Shown in pieces: positions 50,717 through 60,900 of a DNA stretch of 64,000 bases (the stretch's first letter is position 1; every line of letters begins with the position of its first letter). The notes under the pieces were generated by a model that saw nothing but the letters and a program-made list of their open reading frames with translations, did not search any database and was not told where the DNA came from. The stretch lies in NCBI GenBank assembly GCA_030522375.1, contig CP130488.1, positions 1,474,195-1,538,194 on the forward strand. The letters are read 5' to 3'. This stretch comes from Methanosuratincola petrocarbonis. Its GTDB lineage: Archaea; Thermoproteota; Methanomethylicia; Methanomethylicales; Methanomethylicaceae. A program made the translations under genes and the position numbers.

Positions 50717-51390
50717 GCAAAAGCCTCCCTGATCCTCTTGAGCGCCTCCACGTCGACCTGCCCGGGCGCGGTCTCTTCGCCCTTCCTCAGCGCCGCGTAT
50801 GCCCACTCCGCCCCGAAGACCGGCGAGAGCACCCTCGAAGGCACCCCATAGCTGCCGTAGCAGAAGACGACCCTCTTGACCCCTTCCAAAGCCAGGCACC
50901 CCTCCAAGGCAATCAGGTTGTCCGCCACGCTCCTGGCGGGCATTGCGATCTTGTAGACGCTACACCCCTGCCAGGACCTGGCGAATTCCTTCATCTCCTG
51001 CACTGAGAGGACGCGGTCGGCGTGCCAGGAGAGTATCACTTTTGATCTCCGGGAGACCCTCTCTAATAGCCCATCCGCCTCCCCCAGCATCTCGACCCCG
51101 AGATCTACATAGTCGGCGTGGCTCGCAGCCTCCAACAGCAGCTCTGCCCTCTCCTTCGGACTGCCCGCAAACCGCCCGAATATGCTGCTCGGCATCACGG
51201 TCGCTATCCTGGGCACACCGAGCCCCGCAGTCATCCTGAATATCGACCTGACCATGTCCCGGTCGAGGCCCTCCACCGAGTCGAGCCTCAGCTCCACTAG
51301 GTCGACACCAAGCTCCTCCGCAGCCAGGGCTGCCTCTGCGATCCCATGCTCGTCCTTGCCCATGACCGATGCGCATATCCTGTAAGCCAT
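50713..51390 (-). CDS. aroD: 3-dehydroquinate dehydratase, type I
   Basis: The 225-residue protein is a class I aldolase-type barrel. VDLVELRLDSVEG near residue 30, VILSWHADRVL with the catalytic His near 120, and VYKIAMPARS with the Schiff-base Lys near 150 are the active-site segments. It forms 3-dehydroshikimate. The gene ends inside the aroE start and begins 4 bases after aroB. Confidence 0.94.
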   Translation of the reverse strand: MAYRICASVMGKDEHGIAEAALAAEELGVDLVELRLDSVEGLDRDMVRSIFRMTAGLGVPRIATVMPSSIFGRFAGSPKERAELLLEAASHADYVDLGVEMLGEADGLLERVSRRSKVILSWHADRVLSVQEMKEFARSWQGCSVYKIAMPARSVADNLIALEGCLALEGVKRVVFCYGSYGVPSRVLSPVFGAEWAYAALRKGEETAPGQVDVEALKRIREAFA

Positions 51391-51394
51391 GCCC

Positions 51395-52483
51395 CTAATC
51401 CCCCAGCACCCCCGAGATCGCCTCAGTGATCAACCCCCTGTCCGTGATCTCGACCACCGATCCTGACCCGATCGAATCAGGGAGTGCGAACCTGAGCTCC
51501 CCGCCCCGAACCTTCTTGTCGCCGTGCATGAGCAAGATCAGCTCATCGGCTGACACGCCCCTTGCCCTGGTCGGGAGACCGAACCGTGTCGCAAGCCTTA
51601 CAATCCTTTCAACATCCCCTTCGCCGATCATGCCCATCTTGGATGCAATCCTGGCCTCTGCCACCATCCCTATCGCGACCGCCTCCCCGTGGCTGTACCC
51701 GATGTAGCCAGTCGCGGCCTCTATGGCATGACCGACCGTGTGCCCGAAGTTGAGGAGCATCCTCTCGCCCATGTCCGTCTCGTCCGCGGCAACGACCCTT
51801 GCCTTGATCTCGGCAGACCTGCAGACGACCTCCTCCAGGATCCCCTCATTGAGCCCCAGCACCTCTTCGGCTCTCGCCTCGAGAAGCCCGAACAATCCGC
51901 TGTCGAGTATGGCGCCGTACTTGAGCACCTCCGCCAGCCCGCAGCGGACTTCCTTAGGCGGGAGCGTCCTAAGCACCCTTGTGTCAGCGATCACGAGCTC
52001 CGGCTGGTGGAAGCTGCCTATGAGGTTCTTGGCCCGTGGGTGGTTGAGAGCGCTCTTGCCGCCAATGCTGCTGTCCACCTGCGCGAGCAGCGTGGTCGGT
52101 ACGTGTACAAGCCCTATTCCGCGCATGTAGGTTGAAGCCACGAAGCCGGAGAGGTCGCCCACGCACCCGCCTCCGAGGGAGATCACGAGGGCATCCCTGC
52201 CCGCCCCGGCGTCGAGCATCCTCCCCACGACATCGAGGTAAGCCCCAGGGGTCTTGGCCTCCTCGCCGTCCGGAACGGTCAACACAAGGGGTTCGACACC
52301 AGCATCCGCCAGGCTGTCCAGCACGCTCTGGAGGTACAGATCCCTGACAGGAGGGACCGTCACTAGCACTGCCTTCCCGTCCCCGACCAAAGGTCGGACA
52401 GCCCCTCCCACCCCGCTCAGGAGACCTGCGCCGATCAGGACTCTGTAGCCGCGGCCCCTTGACCTGACCGAGATTTGCCTCAA
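51395..52483 (-). CDS. aroB: 3-dehydroquinate synthase, NAD-dependent
   Basis: The 362-residue protein is AroB: PDGEEAKT near residue 72, GGGCVGDLSGFVASTYMRG near 105, GGKSALNHPRAKNLIG near 140, and zinc ligands in GHTVGHAIE and HGEAVAIGM. Many archaea lack AroB and use the aspartate-semialdehyde route. Its presence with a DAHP synthase shows the classic route here, as in several Thermoproteota. Confidence 0.95.
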   Translation of the reverse strand: MRQISVRSRGRGYRVLIGAGLLSGVGGAVRPLVGDGKAVLVTVPPVRDLYLQSVLDSLADAGVEPLVLTVPDGEEAKTPGAYLDVVGRMLDAGAGRDALVISLGGGCVGDLSGFVASTYMRGIGLVHVPTTLLAQVDSSIGGKSALNHPRAKNLIGSFHQPELVIADTRVLRTLPPKEVRCGLAEVLKYGAILDSGLFGLLEARAEEVLGLNEGILEEVVCRSAEIKARVVAADETDMGERMLLNFGHTVGHAIEAATGYIGYSHGEAVAIGMVAEARIASKMGMIGEGDVERIVRLATRFGLPTRARGVSADELILLMHGDKKVRGGELRFALPDSIGSGSVVEITDRGLITEAISGVLGD

Positions 52484-53460
52484 CGCAGACCCCTGCCTAT
52501 TGCATTTGCGATCTTCGAGACCTCAGATATCATCTTCGCGAACTCGGTTGGACTGAGGGACTGAGACCCGTCGCTGAGCGCCTCATCCGGTCTGGGGTGG
52601 ACTTCCACGATGAGCCCGTCAGCGCCTGCGGCGACCGCTGCCATCGCAGCGGGCACGATCAGGTCTCTCCTGCCTGTCGCATGGCTCGGGTCGGCTATGA
52701 CAGGCAGGTGGGTGAGCGCCTTTGCCAATGCCATGCCGGCGACGTCGAGGACATTCCGCGTCGAGCTGTCAAATCCCCTGATCCCTCTTTCACAAAGAAT
52801 GACCTCCCAATTCCCCTCGAGAAGTATGTACTCAGCTGCGAGGATCCACTCCTCGATGGTGGCTGATGCCCCCCTCTTCAGCAGCACCGGTTTCCCGGAT
52901 CTTCCCGCCGCCTTGAGTAGCTCGAAGTTCTGCATGTTCCTGGCACCGATCTGTATCGCATCGGCGTATTCCGCCACGGCAGGGACCTGCTCCGGGGATG
53001 TGGCTTCGGTTACAAACGGTATCCCGACCTCGTCCGAGACCTCCCTCAGAATCCTCAGGCCCTCCTCTCCCAGCCCCTGGAAGGAATATGGCGATGTCCT
53101 TGGCTTGAAGGCGCCCCCCCTCAGGACAGACGCGCCTGCAGCCTTGACCGCTTTCGCAGCCTCGAGCAGCTGGGCCCTGCTCTCGACCGCGCAGGGGCCT
53201 GCGCATACTTGGATCCTGCTGTTGCCGAACTCCGCCTTTCCGATCCTGACCCTGGTGCCGTCCTCCACAAAGCTCCTGCTCGCTAGCTGGTACGGCTTCC
53301 CTGTCTCTACGATCCTCACGTTGTGGAGCCTGTCCAGGGTTTCCCTCGGGACCTGCCTGGTCGAGACGTAGGCTATCTTGCCCCTGTGCCTGACCTTCCG
53401 GAACCTGCCCCCGAGCGCCTCCTCCAGGTGCTTCGATTCCTCTTCAAGGACGATGATCAT
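52480..53460 (-). CDS. aroF: DAHP synthase (3-deoxy-7-phosphoheptulonate synthase), class I-beta
   Basis: The 326-residue protein has a 70-residue N-terminal ferredoxin-like regulatory domain, then a TIM barrel: QVCAGPCAVESRAQLLEAA, RGGAFKPRTSPYSFQGLG, PVLLKRGASATIEEW and ADPSHATGRR. This domain order is that of Thermotoga-type enzymes, whose N-terminal domain mediates inhibition by tyrosine or phenylalanine. It condenses PEP and erythrose 4-phosphate. It overlaps aroB and tktC by 4 bases each. Confidence 0.93.
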   Translation of the reverse strand: MIIVLEEESKHLEEALGGRFRKVRHRGKIAYVSTRQVPRETLDRLHNVRIVETGKPYQLASRSFVEDGTRVRIGKAEFGNSRIQVCAGPCAVESRAQLLEAAKAVKAAGASVLRGGAFKPRTSPYSFQGLGEEGLRILREVSDEVGIPFVTEATSPEQVPAVAEYADAIQIGARNMQNFELLKAAGRSGKPVLLKRGASATIEEWILAAEYILLEGNWEVILCERGIRGFDSSTRNVLDVAGMALAKALTHLPVIADPSHATGRRDLIVPAAMAAVAAGADGLIVEVHPRPDEALSDGSQSLSPTEFAKMISEVSKIANAIGRGLR

Positions 53461-54368
53461 CCCTTGCCCCTCCTTTGAGCCGCCCCGACCATCGCCTCCC
53501 TGATGTGCGTTGCGGTGAGGCAGTGCTTCTCCAGCAGCTCCCTGTAAGTCCCGGACTCACCGAACGTATCGACGACGCCCATCCTCCTGACGTAGACTGG
53601 GTACTCTGCCGAGAGCAGCTCGGAGACTGCGCTGCCCAGACCCCCGATTATGCTGTGCTCCTCGACGCAGACTACCGCCCCAGTCCTCCTCGCCGCAGAG
53701 ACCACCGTTTCCGCGTCCAGGGGCTTCACGGTCGGTACGTGCACTACCATGGCGTCCACGGGCGCGCCTTCCGCCGCCGCGAGCGCCTCCGAAGTGAGGT
53801 AGCCGTTGGAGAATACGACGACGTCGCTCCCGTCCCTGAGCACGGTCGCCCTCCCGAGCCGGAACCCATCTTCAAGGAACCTGGCTTCCTCGTCCCTTCC
53901 TATCCTCATGTATGCGGGTCCCTCGCTCTCCACGATAGCGCGTGTGGCCTCCTTGACCTCCTCCCTGTCCCCTGGCACGACCACGGTCATGTTGGGGAGC
54001 GCCCGCATCAGCGCCACGTCCTCGAGCGACTGGTGCGACGCGCCCTCGTCTGATGCCGAGAGCCCGGCGTGGGTCCCAACGAGCTTCACGTTCAGGCTGC
54101 ACCTCGCGATCGTGCTCCTCACCTGCTCCCATGCCCTCATAATGAACGGCGCGAAGGCCACCGCGACTGGGATCTTCTCGCTGAGGGCGAGCCCTGCCGC
54201 GATGTCGACCATGTCCTGCTCCGCTATCCCGACGTTCAGGAACCTGTGGGGGAAGCGCTCGCCGAATCCGATCACTTGTGTGGGCTTCGCGACGTCAGCA
54301 GTCAGCACTACCAGGTCCTCGATCTCGTCGCCGAGCTCGAGAAGCCCCTCCCCGAACGCTAAGCGCAC
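53457..54368 (-). CDS. Transketolase, C-terminal subunit
   Basis: From the GTG at 54368, inside the end of the N-subunit gene, the protein has 303 residues. It shows the pyrimidine-binding domain (VVLTADVAKPTQ, FLNVGIAEQDMVDIAAGLAL with the catalytic Glu, GTHAGLSASDEGASHQSLED) and the C-terminal domain from about 180. In split archaeal transketolases the two subunits together form one enzyme, which supplies erythrose 4-phosphate for DAHP synthase. That explains its place at the head of the aromatic operon. Confidence 0.92.
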   Translation of the reverse strand: MRLAFGEGLLELGDEIEDLVVLTADVAKPTQVIGFGERFPHRFLNVGIAEQDMVDIAAGLALSEKIPVAVAFAPFIMRAWEQVRSTIARCSLNVKLVGTHAGLSASDEGASHQSLEDVALMRALPNMTVVVPGDREEVKEATRAIVESEGPAYMRIGRDEEARFLEDGFRLGRATVLRDGSDVVVFSNGYLTSEALAAAEGAPVDAMVVHVPTVKPLDAETVVSAARRTGAVVCVEEHSIIGGLGSAVSELLSAEYPVYVRRMGVVDTFGESGTYRELLEKHCLTATHIREAMVGAAQRRGKG

Positions 54369-55216
54369 TTTGCCCTCATCTCCAGCTCCTTGATCGCTGC
54401 GAGGTACTCCTCTTCGCTCAGCTTGAGCTTGTGCCCCTTGTTCGAGTCCTCGAGGAAGGAGATCCCCTTTCCCTTCTTCGTATGTGCTATTATTGCCACT
54501 GGCTGCTCCGATCTCTCCGCAGCGTCCAGGACCTCGACAATCTTCTCGACGTCGTGGCCGTTTATCGAGTAGGTCTCCCACCCGAAGCTTTCGAGCTTGC
54601 TCCTGAGCGGCACCTTCCTCTTCACCTCCTCGGTCCTGTCGTCGAGCTGCCAGCCGTTCCTGTCTATTATCAGGACAAGGTTGTCCAGCCTCAGGTGAGC
54701 AGCCGTCATGAGCGACTCCCAGACCTGCCCCTCATCGCACTCGCCGTCGCCCGCGAGGACGTAGACCCTGCTCCTGCTCCCTCGCATCTTAGCCGCGACT
54801 GCCATCCCGATGCCTATCGAGATCCCCTGACCCAGCGAGCCCGAGGGCGCGTCGATCCCTGGAGCCCTCAGGTCCGGGTGCCCTTGGAGCCGCGAACCGA
54901 TGCGCTTGATCGTGCGGAGCTCCTCCTTCGGGAAGTACCCCGCCTCTGCCAGGACTGCGTACAGCACCGGGGCTGCGTGCCCCTTGCTGAGGATGAACCG
55001 GTCCCTCTCCCTCCACTGCGGCCTGTGGGGGGTGTGCCGCATCTTCAGGAAGTAGAGCGTGGCTATGATCTCGAGGCAAGAGAGTGAGGAGCCGAGGTGC
55101 ACCCCCATCGATGATGTAATCTCGACGAGCGAGCGCTGGACCTGCCTTATCCTCTCCTTCACCTTCTGGACGTCGGTAGCGTGCTTCAGGTCGGCTAGTT
55201 CCACGGTACTGCTCAT
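54359..55216 (-). CDS. Transketolase, N-terminal subunit
   Basis: The 285-residue protein is the TPP-binding half: GVHLGSSLSCLEI, KGHAAPVLYAVLAEAG, GIDAPSGSLGQGISIGIG, the TPP-magnesium motif LAGDGECDEGQVWESLM to IIDRNGWQ near 155-185, and HTKKGKG. It overlaps the C-subunit gene by 10 bases. Its ATG overlaps the stop of a 57-codon ORF upstream, which suggests coupled translation. Confidence 0.93.
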   Translation of the reverse strand: MSSTVELADLKHATDVQKVKERIRQVQRSLVEITSSMGVHLGSSLSCLEIIATLYFLKMRHTPHRPQWRERDRFILSKGHAAPVLYAVLAEAGYFPKEELRTIKRIGSRLQGHPDLRAPGIDAPSGSLGQGISIGIGMAVAAKMRGSRSRVYVLAGDGECDEGQVWESLMTAAHLRLDNLVLIIDRNGWQLDDRTEEVKRKVPLRSKLESFGWETYSINGHDVEKIVEVLDAAERSEQPVAIIAHTKKGKGISFLEDSNKGHKLKLSEEEYLAAIKELEMRAKCA

Positions 55217-55386
55217 ACGGGCAGCACCCCCAGATCCGAGTTGTCCATGGCAGTGCCGACTATGTGCCTGTGGGCGGATGCATTTTCCATTCTCTTTGCT
55301 TTTTCTTGGTTCGTCTCAAAAATCGGACTCAGTCTCTCAGAGCCTGAGAGCACCGACTGGTCTAAACAAGAAAGAACCAGTCGCAT
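55213..55386 (-). CDS. 57-aa ORF heading the aromatic operon
   Basis: An ATG at 55386 opens 57 codons on the minus strand, ending in a TGA that overlaps the transketolase ATG (ATGA). The product begins MRLVLSCLDQSVLSG and ends in MDNSDLGVLPV. A TATA-like GGTTAAAGT centred near 55411 is 25 bases upstream, the distance for a leaderless start. This region is otherwise an empty leader. It may encode a small protein or a regulatory leader peptide. Two inverted repeats lie inside it: CTCTCAG/CTGAGAG at 55334-55350 and CGACTGGT/ACCAGTCG at 55354-55383. They could instead mean a structured leader RNA. Confidence 0.45.
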   Translation of the reverse strand: MRLVLSCLDQSVLSGSERLSPIFETNQEKAKRMENASAHRHIVGTAMDNSDLGVLPV

Positions 55387-55405
55387 TATAGATATTGGAA
55401 TTGGC

Positions 55406-55415
55406 TCACTTTAAC
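55406..55415 (-). promoter_or_regulatory. Candidate promoter of the aromatic operon
   Basis: On the minus strand a GGTTAAAGTG box lies 25 bases before the ATG at 55386. It is a weak TATA-like match, and another AT-rich box (ATCTATAATG) sits just at that ATG, so the true start point is uncertain. Confidence 0.35.
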
Positions 55416-55538
55416 CACCGTTTTGTAAGGTTATCCTTGTTGGGAAGAGTATTAAGCTTTTTGGGCAAATCAGCTTGACCTCTAGCCGCAATCCAGAGAG
55501 CTTTTATCAGAGCAGAAAAATACCTTTAACGACCTCGG

Positions 55539-57143
55539 ATGATGTACCTGCTTTACCTTGCACTAATAATCCTATTCGCCAAGCTCTCTGAGGAGCTCTG
55601 CGTAAGGATAAAGCAGCCGTCGATCCTAGGTTATATCTTGACTGGGATGATCCTCGGACCTGCAGGGCTTTCCGTCGTGGTCCCAGAGGATACCATAAGG
55701 CTCTTCATTGACCTCGGGGTTGTTTTCCTTTTCTTCCTGATAGGGTTCGAGGAGATAGAGGTCTCTTCGCTGATAGCTGTCTTCAGGAGGCGGCTCTTCT
55801 ATGCGGCTGTCTTGGCGATTTCCTTTTCGACCGTTCTTTCCTATGCTTTCCTAGTCCAATACGGATTTCCGGAGCTGACGGCATTCGCTATGGCATCCGT
55901 CTTCTCCGTGACTTCGCTCGGCGTACTCGCGAAGGTCCTGTGTGACCTTGGCTGCCTTAAGGAGCCCTTGGGCCTGATGACCTTCACGGTGGGGGCGATA
56001 ATGGAATTCCTGGGATTGCTTGTGGTCAGCATAGCGATAAGGGTCTCCACGGCGCCAGAGAACCTGGCCTCTGACCTGATCCTTTTGGCAATCAGCATAA
56101 TCTCTTACTTTGCTGTGGCGATCGTCTTTGGGATCTACATCGTCCCAGGCGTGATATCCCTCCTGAGGAAATACGGGCGCGCGAAGGAGATATCTCTTGG
56201 GATACTCATCGGGCTGATCCTGCTGTTCGTTGTAACTGCCGAAAATAGTGGTCTGCACGGCTCCATGGGCGCCCTCCTGCTCGGGGTAGCCCTCTCTCCC
56301 CTCTCAAAAGAGCTGCATTCGGAGATCACTAGGGGGATGGAGGGCCTGGCTTATGGGTTCTTTGTCCCAATATTCTTCGTTGGGATAGGGCTTTACTTCG
56401 AAACATCCTTCCTTTCCCTGCCATTTTGGCTCATCACGGGAATAATTTTCCTGAACACCGGTGGTAAGTTCATCAGCGCCCTCATCGCAGCCAGGATCAC
56501 GCGTATTCCTGCCGCAATACCAATAAGCCTCGGCCTAATGTCGAAGGGTGCCGTCGATATTGCCTTGATGTTGACCCTCTTCACACTGGGGATCGTCCAG
56601 GGGGAGATCATGTCGCTTTACACGCTCTCGGCCCTCATAGCGATAGCCGCATTCCCAACACTTTTCAGTTTTGCAGCCAGGTGCACCGCTAAGCCAATTG
56701 CTTACGACACCTCATACATGCTAACCCCTGCTTACCTCCGAACCGCTCTGGGCACGGTCGTGGCAAAGGATCTGATGATCCCGATCTTCGATGCTGTTAG
56801 TGGGGATATGACGATAAGCGAACTCGTCAAGGAACATCCGGATATGAGCAAGAACTACCTTGTCATCGACGAGAAAGCAAGGCTCTTGGGATCGGTTTCG
56901 AAGAAGGAGATCAGGAAGGTCCCTAAAGAGCTCTGGTCAAGCACAAGGGTTGCCGAAGTGATGAGGGAGGATCTAGAGACCGTCTTGGAGGACGAAGAGA
57001 TTTCCAGCATCTTGGAGAAGATGATCGTGTGGAACGAGCCGCTCATCCCCGTCGTCGACAAGAAAGACCGTCGGCTCGTGATCGGAGTGATCTCAAGGGA
57101 CCAGATTAATGCCGTTGTGTTCGGATCCGGTTGCGGTGCCTGA
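55539..57143 (+). CDS. CPA2-family cation:proton antiporter with C-terminal CBS domains
   Basis: The 534-residue protein has about twelve membrane segments in residues 1-385. It shows GYILTGMILGPAGLSV near 30, FLIGFEEIEV near 65, ALLLGVALSPLSKELHSE near 245 and FVPIFFVGIGLYFE near 275. From about 410 it carries a pair of CBS-like motifs: DLMIPIFDAVSGDMTISELV and VAEVMREDLETVLEDEEISS. CBS pairs bind adenosine nucleotides and may gate transport. It is divergent from the aromatic operon. An ATG at 55542 is an alternative start. Confidence 0.87.
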   Translation: MMYLLYLALIILFAKLSEELCVRIKQPSILGYILTGMILGPAGLSVVVPEDTIRLFIDLGVVFLFFLIGFEEIEVSSLIAVFRRRLFYAAVLAISFSTVLSYAFLVQYGFPELTAFAMASVFSVTSLGVLAKVLCDLGCLKEPLGLMTFTVGAIMEFLGLLVVSIAIRVSTAPENLASDLILLAISIISYFAVAIVFGIYIVPGVISLLRKYGRAKEISLGILIGLILLFVVTAENSGLHGSMGALLLGVALSPLSKELHSEITRGMEGLAYGFFVPIFFVGIGLYFETSFLSLPFWLITGIIFLNTGGKFISALIAARITRIPAAIPISLGLMSKGAVDIALMLTLFTLGIVQGEIMSLYTLSALIAIAAFPTLFSFAARCTAKPIAYDTSYMLTPAYLRTALGTVVAKDLMIPIFDAVSGDMTISELVKEHPDMSKNYLVIDEKARLLGSVSKKEIRKVPKELWSSTRVAEVMREDLETVLEDEEISSILEKMIVWNEPLIPVVDKKDRRLVIGVISRDQINAVVFGSGCGA

Positions 57144-57167
57144 TCTTTCACCAATAACCGGTGAGAC

Positions 57168-57824
57168 TCAGGCGACCTCGACCCTGAGGTACTTCAGGCT
57201 CCCTGCCTGGATCACTGTGGACGAACGCAGCTCTAGACGCCTGGAGTACAACGGACAGTCGAGGACCAGCGTGTGGTACTCCCCGTTCTCTCCAAGGGGG
57301 TCCGCATTTCCGATCCCCTCGAGAAAGTCGTCGAGATTCTCTCTGGAAAGCGTGAATCCAAGCCACTCATCGCAGAGGAGCCTGGTGTCCACGCCTATTA
57401 TCTTGACAACGAAGCCCTCGCTGAGCATTTCCTGCAGTATGTCCTTCGTGCCAATCCCATAAAGCGGCTCTATGACCCCCATTCCCGCCTTCCTGCAGAC
57501 CCCCTCAAGCCAATTCACATGGTCCTCCACGAAGACATCGCCGGCGACGAGGACCTTCGCGCCCGAATCCCTGAGGGCGCTAACCAGCCTCCCTTCCCCT
57601 CCGCGGAGGTCGACGATCGTCAGCCTCTTGCACATGCTTTCTGCAGCCTTCTCGAGCGCTAGGAGGTTCTCCATATGTGGCGATGGCTGCCCGAATGTAG
57701 TGACCATGGATATTAGCTCTTTCACATGGAGGCCGACCCTTTCGGCTTGCAGCATCGCGAAGATCGAGTCCTTTCCGGAAAAGAGTGCTGCCGCCTCCAC
57801 GCCCTCGGGGCGAGATCTCGGCAT
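57168..57824 (-). CDS. Dph6-like ATP-pyrophosphatase (diphthine-ammonia ligase family)
   Basis: The 218-residue protein has the PP-loop FSGKDSIFAM at about residues 15-24 and the family's late motif GENGEYHTLVLDCPLYSRRL near 180. In eukaryotes Dph6 adds ammonia to diphthine on elongation factor 2, and archaeal homologues are thought to do the same to aEF2. The loop reads FSGKDS rather than SGGKDS, as is common in this family. It stands alone, between a convergent antiporter gene and carB. Confidence 0.8.
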   Translation of the reverse strand: MPRSRPEGVEAAALFSGKDSIFAMLQAERVGLHVKELISMVTTFGQPSPHMENLLALEKAAESMCKRLTIVDLRGGEGRLVSALRDSGAKVLVAGDVFVEDHVNWLEGVCRKAGMGVIEPLYGIGTKDILQEMLSEGFVVKIIGVDTRLLCDEWLGFTLSRENLDDFLEGIGNADPLGENGEYHTLVLDCPLYSRRLELRSSTVIQAGSLKYLRVEVA

Positions 57825-57927
57825 CCTGTATCACCATCTTCAATATGGAAGGATTCTCCGTCCAAGTATAAAACACCTCCCGCTGCACCCGGCGAATCGA
57901 TGTGGGAAAAAGCAGGGATCGACCGGC

Positions 57928-60900
57928 TCACCATCTCTTCCATGGGAGCTCGTCCATGTACTCGTTGAGAGACTTGACCGTTAGCGGGTTGGCGTGCCTG
58001 TACTTTATCACCGCGACCAGCGCTGCCACGAGCTCAAGCGTCGTCATGACCGGGACATTGAACTCGACCGCCATCCTCCTGATCAGGTACTCGTCCTCCA
58101 TCTCCTCCTTCGACTCCTCGACCGGGATGTTGATCACGAGGTCGATGTTCCCGGAGGCTATCTCGTCCGAGATGTTCGGCTTCTTTTCCGCCTCCCTTAT
58201 CTTGTTGAGGGTCACGACGTCCTTAAGGTTCGCCTCCTCCAGCGCCTTCGAAGTCTTCTCGGTCGCGTAAATCTTGAACCCGTCCTTCTTTAGCGCCCAA
58301 ATGAACGGGATGATCACGGTCTTCTTTCCGCCGTTCCCGACAGTGACCAGGACCGATGATCCCGGATCCGGGATCCTTATCTCGGCGGCCTCGAGCGACT
58401 TCATGAGGGCGTCCGTGAAGTTCTCCCCGATGCATGCCACCTCGCCCGTGCTGAGCATCTCCACGCCGAGCAGGAGGTCCGCGCCTGTGAGCCTCATGAA
58501 GCTGAAGACTGGGACTTTCACACCGAAGTGGGGGAGCTCGCCCGGGGGCGGGATCCCAAGGTCCTTGATTCTCTTGCCCATCATGACAGCGCAGGCGACG
58601 TCCATCAGGTTCACTCCTATCGTCTTGCTGACGAACGGGAACGTCCTCGAGGCCCTCAGGTTGCATTCGATGACATAGACCTCCTCCTCCTTCACGATGT
58701 ACTGGACGTTGAAGGGGCCGACTATCCTGAGGCCCCTGGCGATCCTCTCGGTGTAGTCCCTGACCTTCCTGATGACGTCCTCGCTCAGGGACCTAGGAGG
58801 TATACACATGATCGCGTCCCCGCTGTGTATCCCGGCTGACTCGAGGTGCTCCAGAACCCCTCCTATGTAGACATCCTCGCCGTCCGAGACCCCGTCGACG
58901 TCCACCTCCCTCGCCGCCTGCAGGAACTTGGACATCACCATCGGGTGCTCCTTGGAGAGCGCTATCGCGGATCTCAGCTCGTCTAGCCCCTCCTCGTTGT
59001 ATATCACTCGCATCCCTGCTCCGGAGAGGACGTAGCTCGGCCTGACGATCACAGGGAACCCGATCTCCCTCGCGAATTCCTTGGCTTCCTCCATGCTGGT
59101 CAGCGCCTTCCACCTGGGCTGCGGTATCCCCAGCCTGCCAAGGAGGTCGCTGAACTTGGACCTGTCCTCTGCCATGTCGATGCTCTCTGCCGAGCTCCCG
59201 AGGAGCCTCATCCCTGCCTTGGAAAGCCTTAGGGCGAGGTTATTCGGAGTCTGCCCGCCGACGCTAAGCACGACGCCGTACACCCTCTCCTTGTCCTCGA
59301 TGTCCATGACCCTCTCGAATGTCAGCTCCTCGAAGTACAGCTTGTCCGGGATGTCGTAGTCCGTGGAGACCGTCTCGGGGTTGTTGTTCACTATTATCGT
59401 CTCCTCTATCCCTTCCTTCTTCAGCCCCCATGCGGTGTTCACTCCGCACCAGTCGAACTCGACGCTCGTCCCTATCCTGAAGACTCCCGCGCCGAGGACC
59501 ATCGCCTTCTTCCTTGACCCGAATTCGATGTCGTCCTCATCCCCCCCGTACGTTACGTAGAGGTAGTTCGTCCTGGCTGGCCACTCCGCGGCCATCGTGT
59601 CGATCTGCTTCACGACCGGGACTATCCCGTTGGCTTTCCTGAACGCCCTCACCTCTTCCTCGGTGGCGCCTGTGCAGATCGCGATCTGGACGTCGGAGAA
59701 CCCGAGCCTCTTGGCCTCCCTGATCAGCTCGACACATCCGCCCTCCAGCTTTGCCTTGCGGAGCTCGCCCTCCATCTCTATGATCTTCTTGATCTTGCTC
59801 AGGAACCAGGGGTCTATGCCCGAGAGCCTGTAGACCTCCTCCATCGGCATGCCCTCTCTCAGCGCCTTGACGACGAAGAAGAGCCTCTTGTCCGTCGGGT
59901 GCGAGAGCTCCTGCTGGAGGTCCCCCTCAGGCTCGCTCGGGTTGCAGACTAGCCCGTTCTTGCCGATGTCGAGCATCCTTATCGCCTTCTGCAGGGCCTC
60001 CTCAAAGCACCTGCCTATCGCCATAACCTCCCCGACAGACTTCATCTGCGGGCCGAGGTGCGGGTCGACGTTCCTGAACTTCTGGAAGTCCCACCTGGGG
60101 AACTTCACGATGACGTAGTCCAGCGCCGGCTCGAAGCAGGCCGTGGTGACCCCGGTGACTTTGTTCATTAGCTCGGGCAGGTTGTAACCTATCGCGAGCT
60201 TCGCCGCAATGTATGCGAGCGGGTAGCCCGTCGCCTTGCTCGCGAGCGCCGAGCTCCTTGAGAGCCTCGAGTTGACCTCGATCACCCTGAAGTCGTTGCT
60301 CTTCGGGTCGAGCGCCCACTGGATGTTGCACTCGCCTATTATCCCCAGTGCCCGTATCGCCCTGATGGATGCCGTCCTGAGCGCGTGGTAGTCGTAGTTC
60401 GTCAGCGTCTGAGACGGGGCTACTACGATCGAGTCCCCCGTGTGCACCCCGAGCGGGTCGAGGTTCTCCATGTTGCAGACGGTTATGCAGTTGTCCGCAT
60501 AGTCCCTGACAACCTCGTACTCGACCTCTTTCCAGTTCTTGAGGTACTCCTCCACGAGGATCTGCTTGATCATGCTCTGGGCAAGGCCGCGCTCGGCTAT
60601 CTCGACGAGGTCCTTCTCGTCGTAGGCGACACCTGACCCCCTCCCGCCCAAGGTATACGCTACCCTGACTATCACTGGGTACCCTATCTCCCTGGCAAGT
60701 GCTATGGCGCCCGATATCGAGTTCGCGGAGCCGCTCCTCGGGACCTTCACGCCGGCGCTCAGCATCGTCTGCTTGAACTTCTCCCTGTCGCTGGTGGTCT
60801 CAATAGACTCTATCGAAGTCCCGAGAACCTTGACCCCGTACTTCTGAAGCACGCCCTTCTTCGCGAGCTGGACCCCGCAGTTGAGGGCGGTCTGCCCGCC

